Source: Chloroflexota bacterium (GTDB lineage Bacteria; Chloroflexota; Ktedonobacteria; Ktedonobacterales; Ktedonobacteraceae). Taken from it: 17,099 bases of DNA. Below the pieces are notes generated by a model. It was not told the origin of the DNA and did no database searches. It saw nothing but the letters and a program-made list of their open reading frames with translations. The DNA lies in assembly GCA_902810755.1 (NCBI GenBank), contig CADDYT010000137.1:1-17099 (forward strand), in the 5' to 3' direction. Position numbers and translations under genes: made by a program. Each line of letters starts with the position of its first letter. The stretch's first letter is position 1. This document shows, one piece after another, positions 6,470-13,094 of this stretch.

Positions 6470-6807
6470 GAATATACGTTTTGTAGCCCGTGGTACCACC
6501 CTGATTGGAAGTGGACTGCGCACCACACAGGCGCAGGCTTCCCACTCGACAGGCACGGAGTGGTAAACACTCGATGCCTTGCCCTGCGGTATCGGGGGGC
6601 TACCGGCGAAAATTACTGGCTACTTCGGCTCATGATATTTTCTGAATCGAGCCAGAGTAACGTTCGTCCCGCGTCGTGACCTCACTTTTACTGAGAGATC
6701 GGAGGGTGGCTTTCCACGTAGAGCGGATGCCGGACTTTCACCTCCTCCGGCTCGCTGCCTCTCGCACCTGCGTGTACTCTTCCCTCGCGCGACTTGCTTC
6801 TATACTT
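6434..6807 (-). promoter_or_regulatory. T-box riboswitch controlling alaS
   Basis: The minus strand carries the conserved T-box sequence AGGGTGGTACCACGGGCT (6502-6485), followed by an intrinsic terminator. The UGGU in the bulge complements the ACCA 3' end expected of an uncharged tRNA with discriminator A, as tRNA-Ala has. CGGGCT can pair with AGCCCG of the terminator arm, so antiterminator and terminator compete. A long 5' structured part is consistent with Stem I: GAGGG/CCCTC (6782-6786 with 6702-6706) closing, CACG/CGTG within, and a GCCGGA/TCCGGC hairpin (6729-6734 with 6746-6751). A GCU triplet at 6724-6722 on the 3' side is a candidate alanine specifier, but I cannot fold it rigorously. 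Starved of Ala-tRNA, the leader should let alaS be transcribed. Confidence 0.88.
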
Positions 6808-6821
6808 TAAGATAGTATACT
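6794..6821 (+). promoter_or_regulatory. Promoter of the HAD hydrolase gene
   Basis: TTGCTT (6794-6799), a 16-bp spacer and TATACT (6816-6821). The palindrome AGTATACT (6814-6821) supplies the -10 for both directions, so RNA polymerase bound one way should exclude the other. Confidence 0.65.
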
Positions 6822-6842
6822 CTAACAGATAGAAAATTGCAA
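6814..6842 (-). promoter_or_regulatory. Promoter of the T-box/alaS transcript
   Basis: On the minus strand, TTGCAA (6842-6837), a 17-bp spacer and TATACT (6819-6814) give a near-consensus housekeeping promoter, with transcription starting near 6807. Its -10 overlaps the -10 of the opposite promoter. Confidence 0.8.
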
Positions 6843-6865
6843 CAGAAATTTTACGGGAGAAATGA

Positions 6866-7495
6866 ATGATCAAGGTACTGCTCTTTGACCTGGATGGCGT
6901 TATTGCCAATGGAGAACCATTTAGCAAGCAACTGGCATCACAGTATGGCATCACGCAAGATATGACCGCCCATTTCTTCCGAGGGCGCTTTCTGGACTGC
7001 CTCGTTGGAAAGGCCGATTTGAAGGAAGAATTGGAGGTATTGCTGCCGGACTGGGGCTGGGAAAAATCGACTGAGGAGTTTTTGCGCGAATGGTTCGAGT
7101 ACGAACACAGGCTGGATACGCAACTTCTGAGCTTCGTTGAGCAATTACGGGCGCGGGGAAAGCATTGTTATATCGCCACCAATCAGGAACAATACCGCAC
7201 CACATACGCTCTGAACGAAATGGGGCTTGACAGACAGTTTGATGGCATATTTTCTTCCGTACATGCAGGCTATATGAAAAATGAACCCGCTTTTTTTGAG
7301 TATGTGCTGCAGCAGTTGCCGGGGGTACAGGCCAATGAGGTGCTTTTCTGGGATGATAGCCCCGGCAATGTCGAAACCGCGCGCCGTGTGGGGTTGCAGG
7401 CTGAAATCTATACAGGATTCGCGGATTTTGTCAAAAAGATGGATGGCTATATGATAAGCTCTGATAAGCTGCCTCCTTCAGACCACTCTTCCTGA
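6866..7495 (+). CDS. HAD-superfamily hydrolase
   Basis: A 209-residue haloacid-dehalogenase-type phosphatase. Motif I is FDLDGV with nucleophile D8 and acid/base D10; motif II is the threonine T105 in YIATNQ; motif III lysine is K138 (MKNEP); motif IV is WDDSPGN with D163/D164. A helical cap lies between residues 15 and 90. The family hydrolyses small phosphorylated metabolites. The subclass resembles the phosphoglycolate/HAD-IA group, but the substrate cannot be named. ATG at 6866 has GGGAG (6855-6859) upstream. Transcribed alone from the divergent promoter shared with alaS. Its last 16 codons overlap the 3' end of the convergent SnoaL-like gene by 49 bp. Confidence 0.9.
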   Translation: MIKVLLFDLDGVIANGEPFSKQLASQYGITQDMTAHFFRGRFLDCLVGKADLKEELEVLLPDWGWEKSTEEFLREWFEYEHRLDTQLLSFVEQLRARGKHCYIATNQEQYRTTYALNEMGLDRQFDGIFSSVHAGYMKNEPAFFEYVLQQLPGVQANEVLFWDDSPGNVETARRVGLQAEIYTGFADFVKKMDGYMISSDKLPPSDHSS

Positions 7496-7842
7496 ATTTT
7501 GCCGTTGGCCACACGAAATATCTGGATCATCGTTCTGGTGACGGTTTTGCCGGTGGGGGCGATACCTTCGTAGGGTCCCAGATGCGTACCGCGCCAGGTG
7601 GTGCGCACGACGACTTTATCATCCTCGGCCAGCAGGTCATCGATGGTGACGCGCATATCGGGGAAGCCGGTACGCACAGCCCGGAAGTAGTCTTTAACGC
7701 CCTGGGGGCCGGTCCTCTGTTCGGGCGTGGCGTTATCGACGAAATCGTCGGCAAATAGCCGGTCGAGCAGGGAGAGATTACCGGCGTTCAGGGCCTCGTC
7801 AAAAACACGGCGGATCAGGGCTTTGTTCTCTGCTGCTGACAT
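7447..7842 (-). CDS. SnoaL-like / ester-cyclase-type NTF2-fold protein
   Basis: A 131-residue protein with the SnoaL-like pattern: an N-terminal helix (ENKALIRRVFDEALNAG), LLDRLFADDFVDNA, GVKDYFRAVRTGFPDM, then beta strands (VVVRTTWRGTHLGPYEGI, 73-90) and QIFRVANGKIQEEWSEG (107-123). Relatives include polyketide cyclases, but most small bacterial members have unknown substrates. It is the last gene of a minus-strand operon, starting 18 bp after the methyltransferase-like gene stops; the ribosome-binding site is weak (GAGTGAGAG). It overlaps the tail of the convergent HAD gene by 49 bp. Role in the operon (for example processing a CoA-derived or methylated product) is inference only. Confidence 0.88.
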   Translation of the reverse strand: MSAAENKALIRRVFDEALNAGNLSLLDRLFADDFVDNATPEQRTGPQGVKDYFRAVRTGFPDMRVTIDDLLAEDDKVVVRTTWRGTHLGPYEGIAPTGKTVTRTMIQIFRVANGKIQEEWSEGGSLSELII

Positions 7843-7860
7843 ATACTCTCACTCTTTCGC

Positions 7861-8787
7861 TTATTTCGGACTGAGGATGTAGCCAACAACTTCGTAGCCG
7901 CGTCCGAGCTTCTCGTTTTGTGGAAGATCGCTGAGCCATTCCCAGTGAGCTTCCTCTTTGATGGTGAAATGTTCCGGTACAAGATCGAAGAAGGCGCGAG
8001 GGACGAGCGGGATGCTACGGCGGTGACGGGCGTCGTGGTCGGTGCCGTAGACGCTGAAGGCAAAGCCGCGCACGTCGCTGAGCAAGACGATGAGGCCGCC
8101 CACATCTACCAGCCCGCGCAGCAGGTTGAGATGAGCCTGGATAATGCGAGTGCGGAAGGATTGCGCGGCCTGCTGGTAGCGATGATGTCGCTCCTGCTCG
8201 CTCAGTAGAGCGGGGGAAACGCGCTGGATGGCATCGAGCAGGTCGAGCAGTGGGTAGCTGAAAAGCTGACTGAGGACAAGCGAACTGATGACAAGACCGA
8301 ATCCGTAGCTGTACAGACCGGTTATCTCAGGTGGGTTGGGAACGGGACATTCTTCAAGGCAGGTAGCGGCGGCATCGAAAACGGCTCTGGCGCCCTGTGC
8401 GGCAAGCTGCTGCCAGTGCTGGCGCGCGATGAGCCGCTGGAGACCGGCGCTGACGCCTCCCGTCAGGTCGCACTGCACAAGGCGCACCCTGCGACGGAGA
8501 GAAGACGAGGGGAGTTCATCGCGTCCCTGCTGCATGGCGGCGAGATCGAGGTCGGCAAGCACGACCTCGTCGGAGGCGCGAGCGAGGTCGGTTAGCGGGA
8601 TTTCAGTACAGGCTCCGGCGCCGAGGATGAGCGTGCTACGTGAGGCGGCGGGCGCGCGGTTGCGCAGGGCGGAGAGCATGAGCGCGGCGGACTGCTCAAG
8701 ATGCTGCGGGCTGTACTGACGCAACCACTCGCGTCGCCGCGCTCCCTGCGTCTGGATGTTGCTGTATGTCAGATTGTCGATGCGCAC
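7861..8787 (-). CDS. Putative class-I SAM-dependent methyltransferase-like protein
   Basis: A 308-residue protein not matching a named enzyme that I recognise. It has a Rossmann-like SAM-binding pattern: STLILGAGACTEIPL (51-65, glycine-rich motif I), an acidic VVLADLDL strand end (76-82), and QCDL (105-108). Next is YGFGLVISSLVLSQL (161-175), at the position where such enzymes have their fourth motif. The C-terminal part (240-308) is conserved-looking but unknown to me. I chose the GTG at 8785-8787 because a purine-rich GGGGAGGGG lies just upstream and it falls 31 bp after the crotonase stop. The open frame continuing to 8943 only shadows the crotonase gene. It is the middle gene of the crotonase operon. 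Confidence 0.65.
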   Translation of the reverse strand: MRIDNLTYSNIQTQGARRREWLRQYSPQHLEQSAALMLSALRNRAPAASRSTLILGAGACTEIPLTDLARASDEVVLADLDLAAMQQGRDELPSSSLRRRVRLVQCDLTGGVSAGLQRLIARQHWQQLAAQGARAVFDAAATCLEECPVPNPPEITGLYSYGFGLVISSLVLSQLFSYPLLDLLDAIQRVSPALLSEQERHHRYQQAAQSFRTRIIQAHLNLLRGLVDVGGLIVLLSDVRGFAFSVYGTDHDARHRRSIPLVPRAFFDLVPEHFTIKEEAHWEWLSDLPQNEKLGRGYEVVGYILSPK

Positions 8788-8818
8788 TGCCGCCCCTCCC
8801 CTCGTCGGTTTCCGCCCG

Positions 8819-9616
8819 TTAGTGGCCGGTGTAGTTGGCGGGACGTTTCTGCAAGAAGGCGGCGACGCCCTCGCGGTGGTCTGCCGTCTCGATGGCGATA
8901 TCTTGCAGCGCGCCCTCCAGCCGCAGCGTCGTTTCCAGGTCACTCTGGATGGACGAGTTCATCAGTTCTTTGATGAGGCCATAGGCGCGGGTCGGCCCCT
9001 TTGCCAGCCTCTGCGCCAGCGCCTGCGTGGCCTGCTCAAACTGATCCAGCGGCACGCATTTGTTGACCAGCCCGATGCGCTCGGCTTCCGGCCCGCTCAC
9101 TTCCTCGGCCAGCATCGCCAGTTCCAGCGCCTTGCCCAGACCAACCAGGCGCGGCAGGAAGAAACCGCCACCGGCATCGGGGATGAGGCCGATACGGGCA
9201 AAGGCTTCGAGAAAACGGGCGTTATCGGCGGCGATACGCAGATCGCAGGCCAGCGCCAGATTGCACGACGCGCCAGCCGCGACGCCGCGCACGGCGGCAA
9301 TAACAGGCTTGGGCATGGTGCGAATCGTCTTGATCACGCGATGATATCTGTGCAGGTGTTCGCTGACCTTGAGTGGCTCGCCACTGGCATGCACCTGAGC
9401 GAAGCCGCGCAGATCCTGCCCCGCGCCAAATGCTCGCCCGGCGCCGGTAAGCACAACGCAGCGCACGCTCTCATCGCTGGCGGCAGCCTCAACGGCCTCG
9501 TACAGTTCATCAAGCATGACATCGTTGAAGGCGTTCAGCACGTCTGGCCGGTTCATGGTGATGGTCAGCACGCCACCATCCTGGGAAATAAGCAGGGTTT
9601 CATAGACCGTTTTCAT
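8819..9616 (-). CDS. Enoyl-CoA hydratase/isomerase, PaaG-like crotonase
   Basis: A 265-residue crotonase-superfamily protein. The two oxyanion-hole segments are visible: FGAGQDLRGF (63-72) and VRGVAAGASCNLALACDLRIA (109-129). The segment RIGLIPDAGGGFFLPRLVG (141-159) places an aspartate, D147, where PaaG-type 1,2-epoxyphenylacetyl-CoA isomerases keep their single acid residue. The glutamate seen in ordinary hydratases is lacking elsewhere. A PaaG-like isomerase is therefore the best guess; no other phenylacetate genes are present. ATG 9614-9616 has GGAGGAG upstream with an 8-nt gap. A GTG start at 9700 is possible but would add unrelated residues. First gene of the three-gene operon; 106 bp separates it from holB. 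Confidence 0.92.
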   Translation of the reverse strand: MKTVYETLLISQDGGVLTITMNRPDVLNAFNDVMLDELYEAVEAAASDESVRCVVLTGAGRAFGAGQDLRGFAQVHASGEPLKVSEHLHRYHRVIKTIRTMPKPVIAAVRGVAAGASCNLALACDLRIAADNARFLEAFARIGLIPDAGGGFFLPRLVGLGKALELAMLAEEVSGPEAERIGLVNKCVPLDQFEQATQALAQRLAKGPTRAYGLIKELMNSSIQSDLETTLRLEGALQDIAIETADHREGVAAFLQKRPANYTGH

Positions 9617-9722
9617 CGTCGAATGCTCCTCCGAGTTGTGGGAATTCCTCCAGGTAAAAGTTCGTACAGCCGTTTGAGTACCTCCTTCTTTGCTATTCAC
9701 TATAGTCTACCACACGAAATTG

Positions 9723-10754
9723 TTATTTCATCGTTGGTACATCCAGCATCAGCACTTCCAGGGCGACGCGAGCGTTGACGTTCTGGTCTAAGGCTTCGAG
9801 GGTGCGCAGGATGGCGCGCACCATGCGCTCGCATTCGGCGGAGCCGAGTCTGGCGGCCTGCGTTTTCAAGAGGTCGCGCATGTCAACGTTGACGGTGAGG
9901 TCGAGGCATGTGTTGGCGGCAAGCACGAGGTCACGCCACCAGAGTAGCCAGAGTTCGAGCAGGGAGCGCGCCTTTTCAGAGTCGCCGCTGAGCCGCTGCA
10001 CAATATCGAAACGCTGGACTTTGCTGGCGGCAGGCAGGGTGGCAAGCAGGGCCAGTTGCTCTTTGCGCTCGGCCAGCAACTCCTCTTTTTCCACAGCCTG
10101 CACGGCCCAGCCCATGCGCCCGGCGGCAAGAGCGGCAATCAGCGCGGCCTCCTTTGCCTCAACCTCCCACTGCTGTTCGAGCGCGGCCTGGATGCGCGAG
10201 GCGGTCAGCAGATGCATGTTGACAGGCTGCACCCGTGAAAGGATGGTGGGCAGGAGCAGGCCGGGGTCGGAGGTTGTGAGCAGCAGCACAACATCGGGTT
10301 CGGGTTCTTCCAGCGTCTTGAGCAGGCAGTTGGCGGCCTGCGCATTCATTTCGTGCGCGTCCTCGATGATAAAGATATTGCGGCGACCTTCCAGCGTCTT
10401 GCGCGCCGAGTCGCTTTGCAGGGCGCGTATCTGCTCGATCAGAATAAACTGCTTATCGGCGGCACGATGAATGACGTGCAGGTCGGGGTGGTTGCCGTGC
10501 ATGACTTTGCGGCAGGAGAGGCAGGTATTGCACGGCTCCGTAGGCGCGACGCACGGATCGGGACCACCGGTGCAGAGCAGGGTTTGCGCAAAACGGTGGG
10601 CCAGCAACGATTTGCCGATGTGTTCAGGGCCGGAGAACAGGTAGGCATGGCGCACCTGCTCCGCCGCCAGCGTGCGACGCAACAGATCAACGGAATGTTC
10701 GTGACCAACAATATTCCAGCCGGGCTGTCCGCTCTGAAGAGGTTTTTCACTCAT
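9723..10754 (-). CDS. holB: DNA polymerase III subunit delta' (HolB)
   Basis: Delta' is the stationary subunit of the clamp loader, which opens the beta sliding clamp and places it on primed DNA. The 343-residue protein has an AAA+ fold: a Walker-A loop GPEHIGKS (42-49), a zinc module with C68, C75, C78 and C81, Walker-B region IFIIEDAHEMN (127-137), and the SRC-like motif as SRVQ (173-176), with Val replacing Cys. A C-terminal helical domain follows. An intact P-loop is more like tau/gamma than E. coli delta', but the zinc spacing and length fit bacterial HolB. The start at 10754 lacks a Shine-Dalgarno sequence and coincides with the predicted transcription start. The divergent thrC gene begins 80 bp away. 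Confidence 0.93.
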   Translation of the reverse strand: MSEKPLQSGQPGWNIVGHEHSVDLLRRTLAAEQVRHAYLFSGPEHIGKSLLAHRFAQTLLCTGGPDPCVAPTEPCNTCLSCRKVMHGNHPDLHVIHRAADKQFILIEQIRALQSDSARKTLEGRRNIFIIEDAHEMNAQAANCLLKTLEEPEPDVVLLLTTSDPGLLLPTILSRVQPVNMHLLTASRIQAALEQQWEVEAKEAALIAALAAGRMGWAVQAVEKEELLAERKEQLALLATLPAASKVQRFDIVQRLSGDSEKARSLLELWLLWWRDLVLAANTCLDLTVNVDMRDLLKTQAARLGSAECERMVRAILRTLEALDQNVNARVALEVLMLDVPTMK

Positions 10755-10760
10755 GCATAC

Positions 10761-10789
10761 ATGGTACCAGAAACGGGACCGAATGACAA
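10761..10789 (-). promoter_or_regulatory. Leaderless promoter of holB
   Basis: On the minus strand, TTGTCA (10789-10784), 17 bp, then TACCAT (10766-10761) preceded by TGG, an extended -10. Exactly six bases separate the -10 from the ATG, so transcription should start at the A of the start codon. Confidence 0.65.
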
Positions 10790-10798
10790 GCGGCGGTT

Positions 10799-10828
10799 TT
10801 GTGAAGAGCCATCGCCACGTGCTATATT
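10799..10828 (+). promoter_or_regulatory. Leaderless promoter of thrC
   Basis: TTGTGA (10799-10804), 18 bp, TATATT (10823-10828), then six bases to the ATG at 10835. No Shine-Dalgarno sequence is present. The spacing is identical to that of the holB promoter on the other strand. Confidence 0.65.
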
Positions 10829-10834
10829 ACCCAT

Positions 10835-12022
10835 ATGAACAGTTACTATAGTTACCTCACTCACCTGCTCTGTAGCGTCTGCCAGCAAGAGTACGAGGCG
10901 GACCGTCTATGGGGCGTGAGCCCCTGCTGCGGGCGGCCATTGCTGGCGCAGTATGATCTGGCGGCAGTTGCGCACGATGTGACGCGGGAGGAGATTGCGC
11001 GGCGCGAGGCGACGATGTGGCGCTACCACGAACTGCTCCCGGTGCGCGAGCCTGCACACGTGCTGACGCTGGGCGAAGGGATGACGCCGCTGCTGGCCGC
11101 GCCGAAACTGGCCCCGGAAGGGATAGAGCAAGAGACGCGGCTGCTGGTGAAGGACGAGGGGCAGAATCCGACCGGCAGTTTCAAGGCGAGGGGCATGGCG
11201 GCTGCCGTCTCACGCGCGCTCGAACTGGGCGTGCAGGGGCTGGTGACGCCAACAGCGGGCAATGCCGGCGCGGCAATGGCAGCTTACGCGGCCAGGGCTG
11301 GCCTACCCGCCTATGTGTCAGCCCCACAGGACGCGCCGCAGTCGTGCATCCGGCAGGCGCAGCTTTATGGAGCGGAAGTGGCGCTGATACCAGGCCTGAT
11401 TAGCGACGCGGGACAACTGGCGGCGCGGGTAGGCGCAGAACGAGGCTGGTTCAATGTGGCCACACTGCGCGAACCCTACCGCGTCGAGGGCAAAAAGACG
11501 ATGGGGCTGGAACTGGCCGAACAACTGGGATGGCGATTGCCCGATGCAATCATCTACCCGGCAGGCGGCGGCACCGGGGTGGTAGGCATGTGGAAAGCCT
11601 TCCAGGAATTGCGCTCCCTCGGCTGGCTGGAAAGCGAACGCCTGCCGAAGATGATTATTGTGCAGGCAGAGGGCTGCGCGCCGCTGGTACGCGCCTTTGA
11701 GCAGGGGCGAGATGAAGCTGAAGCGTGGCCTTCTCACGAAGCACACACCCGGGCGGCAGGTCTGCGCGTCCCCTCGGCAGTTGGCGATCGCCTGATCCTG
11801 CAGGCGGTGCGTGAAAGCGGCGGCACCGCGCTAACCGTGAGCGACGCGACAATGGCGCAGATGGTCAGTCACGCGGCGCGGCGCGAGGGCATCCTCATCT
11901 CGCTGGAAGCGGCAGCAACCCTGACTGCGTATCATACCTTGCTCGCCAACGGCTTCCTGTCACCACAGGAGGAGACGGTTCTCTTTTTCACGGGTAGTGG
12001 CCTGCCTGATCTGAGGGTGTAA
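10835..12022 (+). CDS. thrC: Threonine synthase
   Basis: A 395-residue fold-type-II PLP enzyme that turns O-phosphohomoserine into threonine. An N-terminal zinc-ribbon-like part has C13, C16, C31 and C32. PLP lysine K117 is in NPTGSFKARG (111-120). The phosphate loop is TPTAGNAGAA, and PAGGGTGVVGMWKAF is the typical later glycine-rich segment. The zinc-ribbon-bearing form is common in many bacteria and archaea. Related PLP lyases (threonine dehydratase, cysteate synthase) are possible, but length and N-terminus favour threonine synthase. The ATG appears to be the first transcribed base. It is not next to other threonine genes. Confidence 0.9.
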   Translation: MNSYYSYLTHLLCSVCQQEYEADRLWGVSPCCGRPLLAQYDLAAVAHDVTREEIARREATMWRYHELLPVREPAHVLTLGEGMTPLLAAPKLAPEGIEQETRLLVKDEGQNPTGSFKARGMAAAVSRALELGVQGLVTPTAGNAGAAMAAYAARAGLPAYVSAPQDAPQSCIRQAQLYGAEVALIPGLISDAGQLAARVGAERGWFNVATLREPYRVEGKKTMGLELAEQLGWRLPDAIIYPAGGGTGVVGMWKAFQELRSLGWLESERLPKMIIVQAEGCAPLVRAFEQGRDEAEAWPSHEAHTRAAGLRVPSAVGDRLILQAVRESGGTALTVSDATMAQMVSHAARREGILISLEAAATLTAYHTLLANGFLSPQEETVLFFTGSGLPDLRV

Positions 12023-12061
12023 GGGCGAATACTGAAATCCACTTTTCCCATCTCAGGAAAC

Positions 12062-12089
12062 TTCACCAGTGTTGCTAGCGTAGTATAGT
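12062..12089 (+). promoter_or_regulatory. Candidate promoter for the response regulator
   Basis: TTCACC (12062-12067), 16 bp, TATAGT (12084-12089). The leader to the ATG at 12139 would be about 44 nt and contains GGAGG at 12121-12125, which is 13 nt from the start, longer than usual. Confidence 0.4.
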
Positions 12090-12138
12090 TAAGAGAGATA
12101 ACACAGCAAAGCAAGAACATGGAGGCGATGGGAAAACT

Positions 12139-12540
12139 ATGTATGAAAAGCAAACGCTCAATTCGCCCACAGTCGCCAAAACAATTCTTATTGTCGATGA
12201 TGACGGCGATATCGCTGCCGTACTGGCCGAAGCAATCACTATGGAAACGCCCCATCGCGCGCTGGTCGCGAGCAGTGCCGCACAGGTTTCCCGACTGGTG
12301 CAGCGGGTGAAACCCGATCTACTCATCCTCGATTATCACCTGCCCGGGCTGAACGGCATCGAACTCTACGACTGGCTGCACACCGACCCGCTCTTTGAAA
12401 ACATCCCGGCCCTGCTGCTGACCGCCAGCCAGAAGATGCCCCACCGCGAAATCACGCGCCGCCAGATCATCGGCCTCGGCAAGCCCATCGAACTCGATGA
12501 GTTCCTGGCAACCATTCACCGACTTCTGGACGAAGTGTAA
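12139..12540 (+). CDS. Single-domain response regulator (CheY-like)
   Basis: A 133-residue stand-alone receiver domain. Conserved sites are the acidic pair at D20-D22 (ILIVDDDGD), phospho-acceptor D65 in LLILDYHLPG, T95 in LLLTAS, and K115 in GLGKPIELDEF. There is no output domain, so it should act by protein contact, as CheY or Spo0F do. No histidine kinase is in the window, so the partner is unknown. The ATG at 12139 is the only in-frame start near the homology. The GGAGG lies 13 nt upstream, a wide gap. fur begins 94 bp downstream with its own promoter. Confidence 0.92.
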   Translation: MYEKQTLNSPTVAKTILIVDDDGDIAAVLAEAITMETPHRALVASSAAQVSRLVQRVKPDLLILDYHLPGLNGIELYDWLHTDPLFENIPALLLTASQKMPHREITRRQIIGLGKPIELDEFLATIHRLLDEV

Positions 12541-12558
12541 GGAAGAGCTTCTAAACCC

Positions 12559-12588
12559 TTGACATTTCTCCTCACTCCAGCTTATAAT
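12559..12588 (+). promoter_or_regulatory. Near-consensus promoter of fur-mbfA
   Basis: TTGACA (12559-12564), an 18-bp spacer and TATAAT (12583-12588) match both consensus hexamers exactly. Transcription should start near 12595, just before the Fur box. Confidence 0.85.
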
Positions 12589-12602
12589 ACCCATAGAAAA
12601 GT

Positions 12603-12621
12603 GAGAATGATTATCATTATT
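12603..12621 (+). promoter_or_regulatory. Fur box in the fur leader
   Basis: GAGAATGATTATCATTATT matches the classical 19-bp Fur box GATAATGATAATCATTATC at 16 positions, with a perfect inner AATGAT-T-ATCATT. It lies about +9 to +27 relative to the predicted start, so a bound repressor would block early elongation or promoter clearance. Autoregulation is the natural reading. Confidence 0.8.
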
Positions 12622-12635
12622 AGGGTACCCTAATA
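12618..12635. promoter_or_regulatory. Perfect 18-bp palindrome at the fur start codon
   Basis: TATTAGGGTACCCTAATA is a perfect inverted repeat (9-bp arms) that overlaps the Fur box by four bases and ends on the A of the fur ATG. In RNA it could form a hairpin covering the weak AGGG ribosome-binding site and the start codon. As DNA it looks like an operator. A 16/18 copy lies in the promoter of the convergent gene at 14123-14140. TTAGG...CCTAA recalls DtxR/MntR-type sites, but that is only a resemblance. Confidence 0.65.
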
Positions 12636-13042
12636 TGCAGACAAAGAGACGGACAAAGTTGAACAGAAACGCGCTGGCGGTGCTTGAGACGGTGCGGGCA
12701 GCGCAGAATCATCCAACAGCGCAGGAGATTTATGAAGCGGTAAAAGCGGTACGACCGCAGATCGGTCTGGCCAGTGTTTACCGTATATTACATATGCTGG
12801 TCGAGCAGGGATATCTCAAGGAGGTGGGACGCAGCGATGACTGCACGGGCTATGATGGCCGCATCTCCCGCCATGACCACGCCATCTGCACAAACTGTGG
12901 AGCATTGCTGGATGTGCCGGTTGATGTCCTGGTCTCAACGGAAGCACTGGAGCAGGCGGCGCTGGCAGCAGGCATTACCCTGGGGACGTATGAGGTCAGA
13001 TTGTATGGTCTCTGCCCATCCTGTTCGGCACAAAAAGAATAG
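12635..13042 (+). CDS. Fur-family metal-dependent repressor
   Basis: A 135-residue Fur/PerR/Zur-family regulator. The winged helix occupies about 15-65 (HPTAQEIYEAVK at 26-37, then VYRILHMLVEQGYLKEV at 48-64). RHDHAICTNCGALLDV (79-94) gives metal ligands H80 and H82. The structural zinc site is CTNC (C85, C88) with CPSC (C127, C130). The Fur-box in its leader and the iron exporter downstream point to iron sensing, but PerR or Zur cannot be excluded from residues alone. The promoter is consensus-like. The message carries a palindrome over the start codon. mbfA-like follows 52 bp later with its own strong ribosome-binding site, so the pair is probably an operon. Confidence 0.93.
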   Translation: MQTKRRTKLNRNALAVLETVRAAQNHPTAQEIYEAVKAVRPQIGLASVYRILHMLVEQGYLKEVGRSDDCTGYDGRISRHDHAICTNCGALLDVPVDVLVSTEALEQAALAAGITLGTYEVRLYGLCPSCSAQKE

Positions 13043-13094
13043 CCAGAGGAGCGCAATCTCCCCGCTCTCTTCCATATTACTAAGGAGTTTATCT

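Noticed and set aside
6318..6545. An N-terminal extension of alaS
   Set aside because: It would translate the T-box core and terminator; the ATG at 6317 has a good ribosome-binding site and matches the family's N-terminus.
8756..9778. A 340-codon open frame on the plus strand over the crotonase gene
   Set aside because: It is a shadow of the crotonase, which has both oxyanion-hole motifs and a good ribosome-binding site.
12774..13094. A long N-terminal extension of the iron exporter in a frame overlapping fur
   Set aside because: The exporter's ATG at 13095 has AAGGAG at 7 nt, while the extension overlaps a well-supported Fur gene in another frame.
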